A stretch of 22,597 nt of DNA from Bacillota bacterium. Lineage in GTDB: Bacteria; Bacillota; Clostridia; Acetivibrionales; DSM-1351. Every line of letters begins with the position of its first letter. Position 1 is the stretch's first letter. The DNA lies in the NCBI GenBank assembly GCA_023431385.1, contig JAEYWA010000166.1, positions 1 to 22,597 of the forward strand, given 5' to 3'. Both the position numbers and the translations under genes were made by a program. Below are positions 1 to 7,407 of the stretch, in pieces. Under the pieces are notes generated by a model. That model was given only the letters and a program-made list of their open reading frames with translations. It had not been told where the DNA came from and did no database searches.

Positions 1-108
1 TGCGACCTGCCGTACATAACCGCCTCTTAAAAGGTAAATATGGCTTGTTATACTTGCCTCACCGGGTTTTTCCTTAAGTCTCTCTCCTAAAAGCCTGCTT
101 ATTAACAT
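1..108 (-). CDS. proS: Prolyl-tRNA synthetase, N-terminal 36 residues (partial)
   Basis: The minus strand opens with ATG at 108-106 and stays open for 36 codons to the left edge. The peptide starts MLISRLLGERLKE and contains EASITSH and LLRGGYVRQVA. Family knowledge: this matches the N-terminus of bacterial prolyl-tRNA synthetases, where a short MxxSxLxGxRxKExPxEAxxxSH segment is followed by LxRGGYIRxVAxGIY. The enzyme charges tRNA-Pro in the cytoplasm. An AAAGGA ribosome binding site lies about 10 bases upstream of the ATG, which fixes the start. I looked for a T-box leader (conserved AGGGTGGNACCGCG) and did not find one. The nearest upstream feature is the hairpin at 190-224, so the promoter should lie between about 109 and 189, but no convincing one is visible. 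The call rests on 36 residues only. Confidence 0.72.
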   Translation of the reverse strand, partial: MLISRLLGERLKEKPGEASITSHIYLLRGGYVRQVA

Positions 109-185
109 AAATCATCAATTCCTTTCTGTATATTTGCTGGACTTACACCAACAAGAGTGCTCCAACTTCGCTAGATACACACAAA

Positions 186-413
186 TTACAAAGGTCGCTG
201 TACATGAGCTGTACAGCGACCTTTAATTAACTGGTCAAGCGCTTTGCACGGCCCGGATTCAAATTCTTTTTCAACACAAGAATTGACATCGTGATTAAGC
301 ACTTGCACCTTTATATCAAGATGCAAATGCTATATTGGGCACGGGTAGCTATTTTTATTTAAGTTCTTGCTTAAGTCCTTCCTCAAGACCTTTAACCCTG
401 TAATTAAGACCAT
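186..413 (-). other. Small reading frame with one in-frame UAG, status unclear
   Basis: An ATG at 413-411 is preceded by AGAGGA at a good distance. The frame encodes 27 residues (MVLITGLKVLRKDLSKN...) to a UAG at 332-330. The same frame then stays open for another 47 codons (HLHLDIKVQVLNHDV...) to a TAA at 188-186. The second half contains ALDQLIKG, faintly like the SxxLDxLI motif of Spo0E-type phosphatases, but this is too weak for a call. It could be a short leader peptide, a decayed gene with a nonsense mutation, or chance. Confidence 0.2.
190..224 (-). terminator. Strong hairpin, probable intrinsic terminator upstream of proS
   Basis: Two perfect 15-base arms (190-204 and 210-224) enclose a 5-base loop. 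The outer pairs are A-T (AAA...TTT) and the core is GC-rich. The flanking T-tract is poor on both strands, which lowers confidence. On the minus strand it would stop transcripts coming from 413 or further upstream before proS. The small frame that ends with TAA at 186-188 runs straight through it. Confidence 0.6.
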
Positions 414-471
414 GGCTTCCTCTAAAAAATATTACTGAATATACTAATACATATCATAGGCTTTTTACCTA

Positions 472-516
472 TGCTATAATTTTATACCAGTTTATCACTG
501 GTATAAAATTATAGCA
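472..516. repeat. Perfect 20-bp inverted repeat with 5-base loop
   Basis: The arm at 472-491 (tgctataattttataccagt) is exactly complementary to 497-516, with loop ttatc at 492-496. Each arm carries TGCTATAAT, an extended -10-like sequence, so the element presents the same -10 motif on both strands. On the minus strand TTGTCA lies 19 bases upstream of one copy, giving a possible weak promoter into the proS leader. There is no T-tract on either side, so it is not a standard terminator. It may be a protein-binding site, an RNA hairpin or a relic of a small inverted-repeat element. Confidence 0.75.
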
Positions 517-621
517 AGTCCAAAATAAATTTTGACAATAGCCGTACAGGGTTTAATGACCCCTCCCATTCAGGCAATATTATGGACTCTCAGCTACCGG
601 ATATCGAGAAACTGGATGCGG

Positions 622-1791
622 TCAGGCTCCTTTTAAATGTTTCCTTTTACTGAGTACAAGGGTTACTGAAATTATAGCCGCCGCAAATCCAAGCTCTATC
701 AGCATATAAGAAGCTATAGGACTTAAATTGTCCAAATTAAATACTGTCAAATCACCTATGGCTTTGTTAGCCTTAACATACCAGTAGGTTGGTAAAAACC
801 TTGCAATAGCGAGAACATTTTCACCTAGCAGTTCCTGTGGTACGAATACACCTGTCAAAAAACACATTCCAAGAGACAATACGTTGGAAATACCCGACTG
901 AGCGTTCCTGTTCTTAATAAGTATTCCAACAAGAAAGCTGATGCTAAGGATGGTTATTGTTAAAATCAATGAGTTTATGCAGAAATACAAAGCACTCGTC
1001 TTAAATATCTGATCCCTGTAAAGAATAACACTTAATATAATCAGTATTGCCCAGCAAGCTAATGAGTAGACAATGTTGCCAAGTAAAATTTGCATGTTAA
1101 AAGAGGTATTACTTACAGGAGAGCATAAATTCCGTCTCCTCAGTTTTATGTCATTGAATACCAGCATAATGGAGCTTACACCAAGGATAATAATGTTTAT
1201 CATTACATACGGAGTATAGTTAAAAAAGTACTCCAGTGAACTGGTTTCTTCAACATTTCCTTCCGATGTCATCAAGTTTACATCTGTTTCAATATCCAGA
1301 TCCTTCTCAATGTTTTTAACCAAATCTTCCTGTGATATGTTTTTCAGGTTTTTAACATATAGCTTTGCATAATTCAGGTATTTGTTTATAAGTATATCTG
1401 TATAAATACCACTTACAGTGCCCGAAACAGCTGTCTTATCTATAGTTGCCGATTTTCCTGACATAAAGTCCTCAGTAAAGCCGGCTGGTATTTTTGCAAT
1501 GTACTCAACCTCTCTGAAAAACAGTGCATCCTGCAAATCCTCAGTGTTACTGTCAAGCTCAACAAAAATTGAATGATCTGCCAGATAATCCTTAAGTCCT
1601 TGCGTTAATACAGTATCCTGGCCTTCATTTATAAAAGCCACTTTTGCTTTGGATTGGGTAAAAGTATCTACATTACTGCCGTTGCCCATATAAGTAAAAA
1701 GTATGGCGATGGCCAGAAACACTATTACATATATTGATAATTGCAAGCTTTGCTTCTTTATTATTTTAAAATATGTCCTAAATATAATCAT
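622..1791 (-). CDS. ABC-2 type exporter permease, second subunit
   Basis: This 389-residue membrane protein is probably one of the two membrane subunits of an ABC exporter. One membrane helix lies near residues 19-36. An extracytoplasmic region of roughly 150 residues follows, then a C-terminal block of about five or six helices from residue 195 onward (for example YVMINIIILGVSSIMLVF). This is the ABC2_membrane_3 layout also seen in LnrM/LnrN-type subunits. The start ATG at 1791-1789 has an AGGAGG ribosome binding site and overlaps the end of the upstream permease gene by 14 bases, so the two are translationally coupled. The substrate cannot be read from the sequence. Similar three-gene exporters handle amphiphilic antibiotics or peptides, which is analogy only. 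Confidence 0.85.
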   Translation of the reverse strand: MIIFRTYFKIIKKQSLQLSIYVIVFLAIAILFTYMGNGSNVDTFTQSKAKVAFINEGQDTVLTQGLKDYLADHSIFVELDSNTEDLQDALFFREVEYIAKIPAGFTEDFMSGKSATIDKTAVSGTVSGIYTDILINKYLNYAKLYVKNLKNISQEDLVKNIEKDLDIETDVNLMTSEGNVEETSSLEYFFNYTPYVMINIIILGVSSIMLVFNDIKLRRRNLCSPVSNTSFNMQILLGNIVYSLACWAILIILSVILYRDQIFKTSALYFCINSLILTITILSISFLVGILIKNRNAQSGISNVLSLGMCFLTGVFVPQELLGENVLAIARFLPTYWYVKANKAIGDLTVFNLDNLSPIASYMLIELGFAAAIISVTLVLSKRKHLKGA

Positions 1792-2938
1792 ATCTCTGCC
1801 TCCTCATTACCAAATAGGTTACAAGGCAGAACAAGACAGTAAATCCGCTCAGCAAACCTATGTTGACGAAAAATCTTTTGTGTGTGTCATAATAGTATAA
1901 AGCATAGAACGCATCTGTTATCAGAGCCACCGGGTTAATATATGCCAGTATCGGAACATTCTGTTGAACAATGTATTTCATCTTGTCAAACATCATTCCT
2001 GACAGGAAAGAGGCCGTCATGCTAGTAACAATCAGGATGGCTATTTTTACTCCCTCTCCCATTTTATTGACTACACTAATTACAGCTCCAAAACTTATTC
2101 CGCTTGCGCATCCTACCATACAAGTCAATAATATTAACGCCGTTTGGTTTCCGAAATCTATTTTTAGTCCAAAAATAAGATAGCTTATCAAAAGAACAAT
2201 TTCAGTAAAAGAAATCAACAGACCAGCCAGCATACCTGCAGTCAGTACTTTTAATTTATGAACTGGAGCAACATTAAGTCTTGCCGCCCTTTTTGATAAA
2301 TTAGCCTGAGTGTCGGTTACCTCCTTTAGTCCAAAGAAGGCACCGTAAAGGCAGGCCATCGCTATTAAGGTATAAAAATAATTTACTGTAATATCAGGTT
2401 TATCCTTTGTTCCAATCTGAACCTCTCTTGTATAAACAGAATTGCTTTGCAGGTCATCTGCAAGACCATTCTGAAGTGCTGTAGGCTTTTGTTTTATAAT
2501 ACTGAAAACTGTACTTCCAGTTTGACTGTATTGATCAAATATTTCTTTTATGATGGTTTGATCAAACCCGGACTTCTTTACTGTAAGTCCAATAGGATTG
2601 CCATAGGTGACATACCCCACAACCTCGCTATTAGCTAGCATTTTTTCAGCTTCTGCTTTGGATACCACCTTTGCGTTAAAAAGCTGTTTACCGGTGTTTT
2701 TATCGACATTCCCTGCCGAATGCTGCTCAATAAAATCTCTGAATTCTTTATTATTTTGGTACTGTTCATCGTTTACCACTGCTATATTTACAATATTAAA
2801 GTTCTCCGATTTAGTAATGTTGGAAAACGCCATATTGAAAAAGGTAGCTAGAATCAACGGAAATATTAATGTCCAGAAAACTAATGATTTATCCCGTACT
2901 ATACATTTCAATCTGTTATAAAATATATTAATAAACAT
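1778..2938 (-). CDS. ABC-2 type exporter permease, first subunit
   Basis: This 386-residue membrane protein has the same architecture as its downstream neighbour. A first helix lies near residues 20-38 (SLVFWTLIFPLILATFFNMAF), followed by an extracytoplasmic domain to about residue 185 and then about six C-terminal helices. It begins with a short cytoplasmic segment (FYNRLKCIVRDK) typical of ABC-2 permeases. It starts 16 bases after the ATPase gene stops and overlaps the next permease gene by 14 bases, so all three genes form one operon. The two permeases are diverged paralogues and probably form a heterodimer under the shared ATPase. The substrate is unknown. Confidence 0.85.
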   Translation of the reverse strand: MFINIFYNRLKCIVRDKSLVFWTLIFPLILATFFNMAFSNITKSENFNIVNIAVVNDEQYQNNKEFRDFIEQHSAGNVDKNTGKQLFNAKVVSKAEAEKMLANSEVVGYVTYGNPIGLTVKKSGFDQTIIKEIFDQYSQTGSTVFSIIKQKPTALQNGLADDLQSNSVYTREVQIGTKDKPDITVNYFYTLIAMACLYGAFFGLKEVTDTQANLSKRAARLNVAPVHKLKVLTAGMLAGLLISFTEIVLLISYLIFGLKIDFGNQTALILLTCMVGCASGISFGAVISVVNKMGEGVKIAILIVTSMTASFLSGMMFDKMKYIVQQNVPILAYINPVALITDAFYALYYYDTHKRFFVNIGLLSGFTVLFCLVTYLVMRRQRYDYI

Positions 2939-2954
2939 TATACGTCCCCCTTCC

Positions 2955-3887
2955 TCAGTCTCGGAGATCCTTCCCTGTTATTTCGAGGAAGACATCATTA
3001 AGTGTTGGCATTTCAGAGTATACCCTCCCGAAGTACATATTGTTATCTTTGAAATAGTCCAGTAAGGTGGTAAGGTTGTGTTTTCCCTTGTTATATTTGA
3101 CAGAAAGAACTCTATTATTGTATTCCACACTGTTAATGTTAGGCAGCTGCTTTATTTCATTTATGTTATTGCTTTCCAGTCCGAATACCTCAACTGAAAT
3201 TGTCTCTCCCAGCTTTATCATTGCTTTAAGCTCATCCTTGCTGCCCATAGCAATTACCTTGCCCTTATCCATGATCATAATCCTGCTGCATAGCTGCTCA
3301 ACCTCCTCCATATAGTGGGAGGTGTATATTATTGTGGCTCCTTCTTCATTCAGTTTTTTTATCCCGTCAAGGATGTTGTTTCTGCTTTGTGGGTCGACTG
3401 CTACTGTTGGTTCATCCAGTATTACAAGCTTAGGCTTATGGGCTACACCGCAGGCGATATTTAAGCGTCTCAGCAGGCCACCGCTGAGTTTCTTCGGGTA
3501 AAATTTCCGGAACTCATTTAGCCCTACAAAGTCAATGGCTTCTTCAACCAACTTTTTACGTTTATCCTTGTCATTAACATATAAGCTGCAGAAATAATTT
3601 ATATTCTCGTAAACAGTCAGTTCATCAAACACTGCAACATCCTGCATTATAATCCCAATATCACGCTTGATATCATAGGCATCAGGTGCCATAGGCTTTT
3701 CGAAAAGTTTTATTTCTCCCTTGTTATAGCTCAGGAGCGAAAGAATGCAATTTATTGCTGTGGTCTTTCCAGAACCGTTTGGTCCAAGAAGTCCGAATAT
3801 TTCGCCCTCTTTTACATCAAAGGACAGGTGATCCAGAGCTACCAATTCTCCGTATCTCTTCACTAAATTTTTTACACTCACAACCAT
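2955..3887 (-). CDS. ABC exporter ATP-binding protein
   Basis: This ATPase would power the two permeases encoded downstream. From the chosen start (MVVSVKNLVKRYG) it has 310 residues. Visible motifs are Walker A GPNGSGKTT at 35-43, Q-loop Q82, signature LSGGL at 134-138, Walker B LVILDEP at 154-160 and the switch histidine H191 in YTSHYMEE. The TVAVDPQSR segment after Walker B is typical of the CcmA/NatA/LnrL-type exporter ATPases, which also carry a C-terminal extension of about 90 residues, as here. The frame is open 60 bases further upstream, but ATG at 3887-3885 is the only start with a well-placed GGAGG. No two-component system is adjacent, unlike the lnr locus of Bacillus. Confidence 0.9.
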   Translation of the reverse strand: MVVSVKNLVKRYGELVALDHLSFDVKEGEIFGLLGPNGSGKTTAINCILSLLSYNKGEIKLFEKPMAPDAYDIKRDIGIIMQDVAVFDELTVYENINYFCSLYVNDKDKRKKLVEEAIDFVGLNEFRKFYPKKLSGGLLRRLNIACGVAHKPKLVILDEPTVAVDPQSRNNILDGIKKLNEEGATIIYTSHYMEEVEQLCSRIMIMDKGKVIAMGSKDELKAMIKLGETISVEVFGLESNNINEIKQLPNINSVEYNNRVLSVKYNKGKHNLTTLLDYFKDNNMYFGRVYSEMPTLNDVFLEITGKDLRD

Positions 3888-3961
3888 AATCCAAACCTCC
3901 ATATATAGCCGGCATCCGATATAAATACCTTTGCCGGAAATTTTCATGTATTACTCTTACA

Positions 3962-3989
3962 ATAATATTCTACATATTCCGGCTGTCAT
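3962..3989 (-). promoter_or_regulatory. Probable sigma-A promoter of the exporter operon
   Basis: On the minus strand ATGACA (3989-3984) is separated by 16 bases from TATTAT (3967-3962). Both boxes match the consensus at five of six positions. The transcript would start near 3955 and give a leader of about 70 bases before the ATPase gene. Confidence 0.5.
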
Positions 3990-4018
3990 ACTTAAGTGTC
4001 TGGAATCAGAAGTAAATG

Positions 4019-4030
4019 TGACAATTGTCA
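4019..4030. promoter_or_regulatory. 12-bp perfect palindrome, possible operator
   Basis: The sequence tgacaattgtca is self-complementary and sits between the modA stop and the predicted exporter promoter, about 30 bases upstream of the -35 box. The position suits an activator or repressor site for the exporter operon. No regulator gene adjoins it, so the role is inference. Confidence 0.35.
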
Positions 4031-4035
4031 TATTT

Positions 4036-4863
4036 TTATACTAAAAAAGTGAAGCCATACTTTTCAAAAACAGCTTTAGCTTTACTGTCATACAGAAACT
4101 CCGTAAATCCTTTGGCCTGTTCCGGGTTTTTACTTCCTTTTATCACTGCCGCAGGATAGTAAACGGGTTTATGATATCCTTCAGGTGCAGCTGCAGCAAT
4201 TCGTACCTTATCGGAAATCTTCGCATCCGTGAGGTAGACTATACCAGCATCTACATTACCCGTTTCCACCCAGGTTAATACTTCCTTTACATTATTTCCG
4301 TACACAGCCTTTTCCTGCAGCTGCTTTAAGATATGGAGATTTGATAAAACCTCTTCAGCGTATTGGCCTACCGGTACACCCTTGGGTTCGCCAAGACCAA
4401 TATGTTTCACCTGATCCAGCGTAAGATCCTTAAAATCAGTAACCAAAGCTGAATCCTTCGGTACAATCAGAACAACCTGGTTTCCCAGAAAGCTTTTCCT
4501 TGTATCCGGGATAATAAGCCCTTTTTCCTCCAGTGAATCCATTTGTTTGACGGCAGCAGATATAAATACATCCACATCAGCCCCATTTTCAATTTGCTGC
4601 TGAAGTGCTCCCGAGGCTCCAAAGGAAAACGTCACCTTAACGTTTTTGTTTGACTCTTCGAAAACTGTTTTTATTTCTGTAAGAGCATCCTTCAAACTAG
4701 ATGCGGCAGCTATAGTTAAATCAATAGTCTGAGTGTCCTCCATTTGTGTATCCTCTGTATTTGCTGAAGTCCATTCCGAAGCCTCTCCACAGCCGGAAGA
4801 TAGAATTGCCGCCAATAAAATCACTGCTAATATTCTTGTTGATAATTTTTTTATCTCTTTCAT
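4036..4863 (-). CDS. modA: Molybdate ABC transporter substrate-binding lipoprotein
   Basis: The product binds molybdate (possibly tungstate) outside the cell and hands it to a ModB/ModC transporter. From MKEIKKLST it has 275 residues. It begins with a signal peptide ending in a lipobox (LSSGC, Cys25), so it is a lipoprotein. The mature domain shows family hallmarks: IAAASSLKDAL near residue 51, FGASGALQQQI near 81, ADVDVFISA near 95 and GNVDAGIVYLTDA in the second lobe. The start ATG at 4863-4861 follows AGGAGG; the frame extends upstream but only through a TTG without a ribosome binding site. No modB or modC lies nearby, which is unusual because modABC are normally one operon. The leader contains a terminator hairpin at 4954-4995. 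Confidence 0.9.
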   Translation of the reverse strand: MKEIKKLSTRILAVILLAAILSSGCGEASEWTSANTEDTQMEDTQTIDLTIAAASSLKDALTEIKTVFEESNKNVKVTFSFGASGALQQQIENGADVDVFISAAVKQMDSLEEKGLIIPDTRKSFLGNQVVLIVPKDSALVTDFKDLTLDQVKHIGLGEPKGVPVGQYAEEVLSNLHILKQLQEKAVYGNNVKEVLTWVETGNVDAGIVYLTDAKISDKVRIAAAAPEGYHKPVYYPAAVIKGSKNPEQAKGFTEFLYDSKAKAVFEKYGFTFLV

Positions 4864-4915
4864 AAAAACCTCCTGTTTAATACTTTTTTTCCAAGTATAC
4901 AAGTTGCTTGCTCCA

Positions 4916-4938
4916 GGTATTTATTTTGGGTAAATACC
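4916..4938 (-). promoter_or_regulatory. Leader hairpin holding an AAGGAGG sequence
   Basis: Arms ggtattta (4916-4923) and taaatacc (4931-4938) form an 8-bp stem with a 7-base loop. On the minus strand the stem begins inside AAGGAGGTATTTA, a ribosome-binding-like sequence with no good start codon after it. It lies between the leader terminator and the real modA ribosome binding site. The function is unknown. Confidence 0.35.
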
Positions 4939-4953
4939 TCCTTTTCAAGTAAT

Positions 4954-4995
4954 AAAAAAGATGAGACTATAACCCATGGGTTATAAACTCATCTT
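4954..4995 (-). terminator. Intrinsic terminator in the modA leader (probable attenuator)
   Basis: Two 18-base arms (4958-4975 and 4978-4995) pair with two mismatches. On the minus strand they are followed by a run of T (CATCTTTTTTATT). The inner part, 4968-4985, is an exact 18-bp palindrome. No minus-strand gene lies upstream before the divergent gmd promoter region, so the terminator should act on the modA leader transcript itself. That implies attenuation or a riboswitch-like control, though I recognise no known aptamer. Confidence 0.65.
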
Positions 4996-5057
4996 CGAGA
5001 CTAGCCAGTAAGTACCTTTTATTTTTGACCTGAAAGCACTTAAAATTTATTTCTCTA

Positions 5058-5066
5058 ATTGTACCA
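5058..5066 (-). promoter_or_regulatory. Possible extended -10 element for the modA transcript
   Basis: Minus-strand TGGTACAAT fits the extended -10 pattern TGnTAnAAT. The upstream -35 is weak (TTGATA is too far away at about 21 bases). Transcription from here would give a leader of about 55 bases before the terminator hairpin. Confidence 0.35.
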
Positions 5067-5165
5067 CCATAACTTTTTATTGAATATCAAGTATTTTTAC
5101 AGTTAATCATTTGTTGTAAACCTTTTTGTTGTATATATTTAACAAATACTTTAAAAGTTTTGTAA

Positions 5166-5194
5166 TTGACTTGGTCCATAATCTCACGTATAAA
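5166..5194 (+). promoter_or_regulatory. Probable sigma-A promoter of gmd-fcl
   Basis: TTGACT (5166-5171) and TATAAA (5189-5194) are separated by exactly 17 bases. Transcription would start near 5201, about 90 bases before the gmd start codon. This is the best promoter match in the window. Confidence 0.65.
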
Positions 5195-5291
5195 CATATT
5201 ATGTTACTAACCTGAGGTCTTTCAGAAGCCGTCACAAGCATCGTCAACCAAGCTTACTTACTAAAAAATAAATATTCGAGGAGTTGTATAC

Positions 5292-6311
5292 ATGAAAAAA
5301 GCTTTAATAACAGGAATAACCGGTCAGGATGGTTCATACCTTTCTGAGTTTTTGCTGGATAAAGGTTATGAAGTACACGGTATTATCCGACGGAGCAGTA
5401 CAGTAAATATAAGTAGAATCGACCATCTGCTGAAGGGCACTGACAATAGCAATCCCTTCTTTGTTCATTACGGAGATCTGACCGATACCGGAAGCATAAC
5501 CAAATTAATATATCAGATTCAGCCTGATGAAGTTTACAACCTTGGTGCTCAGAGCCATGTCAAGGTATCCTTTGACATACCTGATTATACCTCTGATGCA
5601 AACGGGCTGGGTACACTTAGGCTGCTGGACTGTATAAAAGAAATTAAGCCTGACATCAAGTTCTACCAAGCCTCCTCAAGCGAATTATTCGGTAAGGTGC
5701 AGGAGGTTCCACAAAAAGAAAGCACACCTTTTTATCCGCGAAGTCCCTATGCCGCTGCAAAGCTTTATGCTTACTGGGTAACCGTAAACTACAGAGAGGC
5801 TTACGGTCTGTTTGCATGTAATGGTATTCTTTTCAACCATGAGTCCCCCAGAAGAGGGGAAAATTTTGTAACCAGAAAAATTACCCTTGGCATTTCTAAT
5901 ATTTTAAAGGGGAAACAGGATAAGCTTGTGCTGGGCAACCTTGATGCCAAAAGAGATTGGGGTTACGCCGGAGATTATGTTGAAGCAATGTGGCTTATAT
6001 TGCAGCAGCCCGAACCCGAGGATTTTGTAATAGCTACTGGTGAGACGCATACTGTAAGGGAATTCTGTGAGTTGGCCTTTAAACATGTGGGAATCAACCT
6101 GAAATGGGAAGGGCAGGGTGTCAACGAGAAAGCTATAGACAGTGGAACAGGTAGAGAACTGATTAGTGTAAGTAGCCAGCTTTTCAGACCTACAGAAGTA
6201 GATCTTTTACTGGGTGACCCGACAAAGGCAGAATGTCGTCTTAACTGGACTCAAAGGGTATCCTTTGAGGAATTGGTCAAATTGATGGTGGAAAGCGACC
6301 TCAAAGGTTAG
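5292..6311 (+). CDS. gmd: GDP-mannose 4,6-dehydratase
   Basis: The enzyme converts GDP-D-mannose to GDP-4-keto-6-deoxy-D-mannose, the first step towards GDP-L-fucose, in the cytoplasm. The 339 residues form a short-chain dehydrogenase of the usual length. The NADP-binding GITGQDG lies at residues 8-14, the R-R-S-S-T segment at 33-37, SSSELFG at 128-134 with the catalytic Glu131, and the catalytic YxxxK pair at Tyr153/Lys157 in SPYAAAKLYAYW. NHESPRRGENFVTRKI further on is a signature of this family. The start ATG follows GAGGAG by 8 bases. It is followed by fcl on the same strand after 142 bases, the classic gene pair. Confidence 0.95.
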   Translation: MKKALITGITGQDGSYLSEFLLDKGYEVHGIIRRSSTVNISRIDHLLKGTDNSNPFFVHYGDLTDTGSITKLIYQIQPDEVYNLGAQSHVKVSFDIPDYTSDANGLGTLRLLDCIKEIKPDIKFYQASSSELFGKVQEVPQKESTPFYPRSPYAAAKLYAYWVTVNYREAYGLFACNGILFNHESPRRGENFVTRKITLGISNILKGKQDKLVLGNLDAKRDWGYAGDYVEAMWLILQQPEPEDFVIATGETHTVREFCELAFKHVGINLKWEGQGVNEKAIDSGTGRELISVSSQLFRPTEVDLLLGDPTKAECRLNWTQRVSFEELVKLMVESDLKG

Positions 6312-6453
6312 TAGAGTCAGATTTATATCATTACATGGGGGTAGCGTGAAAAATACATTTTATAAGTCATCGTGCATTTCACGCAGCGAAAAGCCACTAC
6401 GTGTCTTTTCATTATATTTGTGAACGCGCTATGTGCGTAGATGGGAGGATAAT

Positions 6454-7383
6454 ATGAATAAGGACAGTAAAATATATATTGCCGGACATACGGGTATGGT
6501 GGGATCGGCCCTGGTCCGGTGTCTTGAACGCAACGATTATCATAATATTATATATAGAACGCATAGTGAATTGGATCTAACAGACCAGGCTTCCACTGAA
6601 GACTTTTTCAGAGCTGAAAAACCCGAATATGTATTTATAGCTGCGGCAAAGGTAGGAGGTATACATGCCAACAACACTTTTCCTGCAGACTTTATAATGG
6701 AAAATATGTTAATGGAGTGCAACCTTATAAAAAGCTCCTATAAATATGGTGTTAAGAAGCTGATGTTTCTGGGAAGTTCCTGTGTCTACCCTAAAACTTG
6801 CCCGCAGCCAATTAAAGAGGAGTATCTGCTTACCGGACCACTTGAACCTACAAATGAAGCCTATGCTTTGGCAAAAATATCCGGTATAAAGATGTGTCAG
6901 TCTTATAACAGGCAATATGGCACACGCTATATATGCGCAATGCCGGCAAGCCTGTACGGAATAAATGACAGATTTGGTTTGTATAACGCTCATGTAATTC
7001 CATCCATGATTGTTAAACTGCACAAGGCAAAACTTAATAATAATTCCAGGGTTGAACTTTGGGGAACCGGTACTCCTTTAAGAGAATTTCTTTACGTTGA
7101 TGATATGTCCGAAGCCTGCCTGAATCTAATGTTGACTTATGAGGGCAATGACTTTGTAAATATCGGTTCGGGTAAAGAGATAAGCATCCGGGAACTTGCA
7201 GAAACCCTTAAAAAGGTCATCGGATACACTGGCGAGCTGGTTTTTGATACTACAAAGCCCGATGGTACTCCCAGAAGGGTGCTTGATAATACAAAAATTC
7301 AGGAGACCGGCTGGAATCCTAAAATTGAAATGGAGGAGGGTTTACGCCGAGAATATGATTATTATTTAAAGATTTCACATTAA
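6454..7383 (+). CDS. fcl: GDP-L-fucose synthase
   Basis: The enzyme epimerises and reduces the product of Gmd to GDP-L-fucose, using NADPH. From MNKDSKIYIAG it has 309 residues. Visible features are the nucleotide-binding GHTGMVGSA at 11-19, the SSCVYP segment at 108-113 with Cys110, the catalytic Tyr137/Lys141 (EAYALAK) and His180 in AHVIPS. These match the catalytic Ser, Cys, Tyr, Lys and His of the E. coli enzyme at nearly the same positions. A GTG lies upstream in frame at 6433, but ATG at 6454 has the well-placed GGGAGG and keeps the N-terminus at family length. The 142-base gap from gmd holds an 8-bp inverted repeat (6344-6351 and 6377-6384) but no obvious promoter or terminator, so co-transcription is likely. 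Confidence 0.95.
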   Translation: MNKDSKIYIAGHTGMVGSALVRCLERNDYHNIIYRTHSELDLTDQASTEDFFRAEKPEYVFIAAAKVGGIHANNTFPADFIMENMLMECNLIKSSYKYGVKKLMFLGSSCVYPKTCPQPIKEEYLLTGPLEPTNEAYALAKISGIKMCQSYNRQYGTRYICAMPASLYGINDRFGLYNAHVIPSMIVKLHKAKLNNNSRVELWGTGTPLREFLYVDDMSEACLNLMLTYEGNDFVNIGSGKEISIRELAETLKKVIGYTGELVFDTTKPDGTPRRVLDNTKIQETGWNPKIEMEEGLRREYDYYLKISH

Positions 7384-7407
7384 TATATGAAAACTATAAA
7401 AAGCCAG

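Larger units (their letters stand above)
109..621. other. 513-base intergenic region without a clear gene
   Basis: This stretch separates the 3' end of the exporter operon from proS. It holds a strong hairpin at 190-224, a small minus-strand frame at 186-413 with one internal UAG, a 6-bp hairpin (catagg at 455-460, cctatg at 468-473) and a long perfect inverted repeat at 472-516. Between 517 and 621 I see only a weak gggt/accc hairpin near 549-562. No tRNA, T-box or known riboswitch core could be recognised. Confidence 0.6.

Noticed and set aside
121..165. Minus-strand GTTGGTGTAAGTCCAGC resembles the GGTGnAAnTCC core of cobalamin riboswitches
   Set aside because: The other conserved elements (the CCCGCNACTGT box and the upstream AAAGGGAA) are absent, and the segment lies only about 25-40 bases before the proS start codon.
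240..275. tRNA-like T-arm on the minus strand (TTTGAATCCGGGCC)
   Set aside because: No acceptor stem, anticodon arm or CCA-compatible end could be built around it.
109..500. T-box riboswitch upstream of proS
   Set aside because: A strong hairpin is present, but the AGGGTGGNACCGCG sequence and any recognisable specifier domain are missing.
6709..7023. 104-codon open frame on the minus strand inside fcl
   Set aside because: It is antisense to a well-conserved fcl, has no ribosome binding site and its protein looks random. Several similar frames inside other genes were dropped for the same reason.
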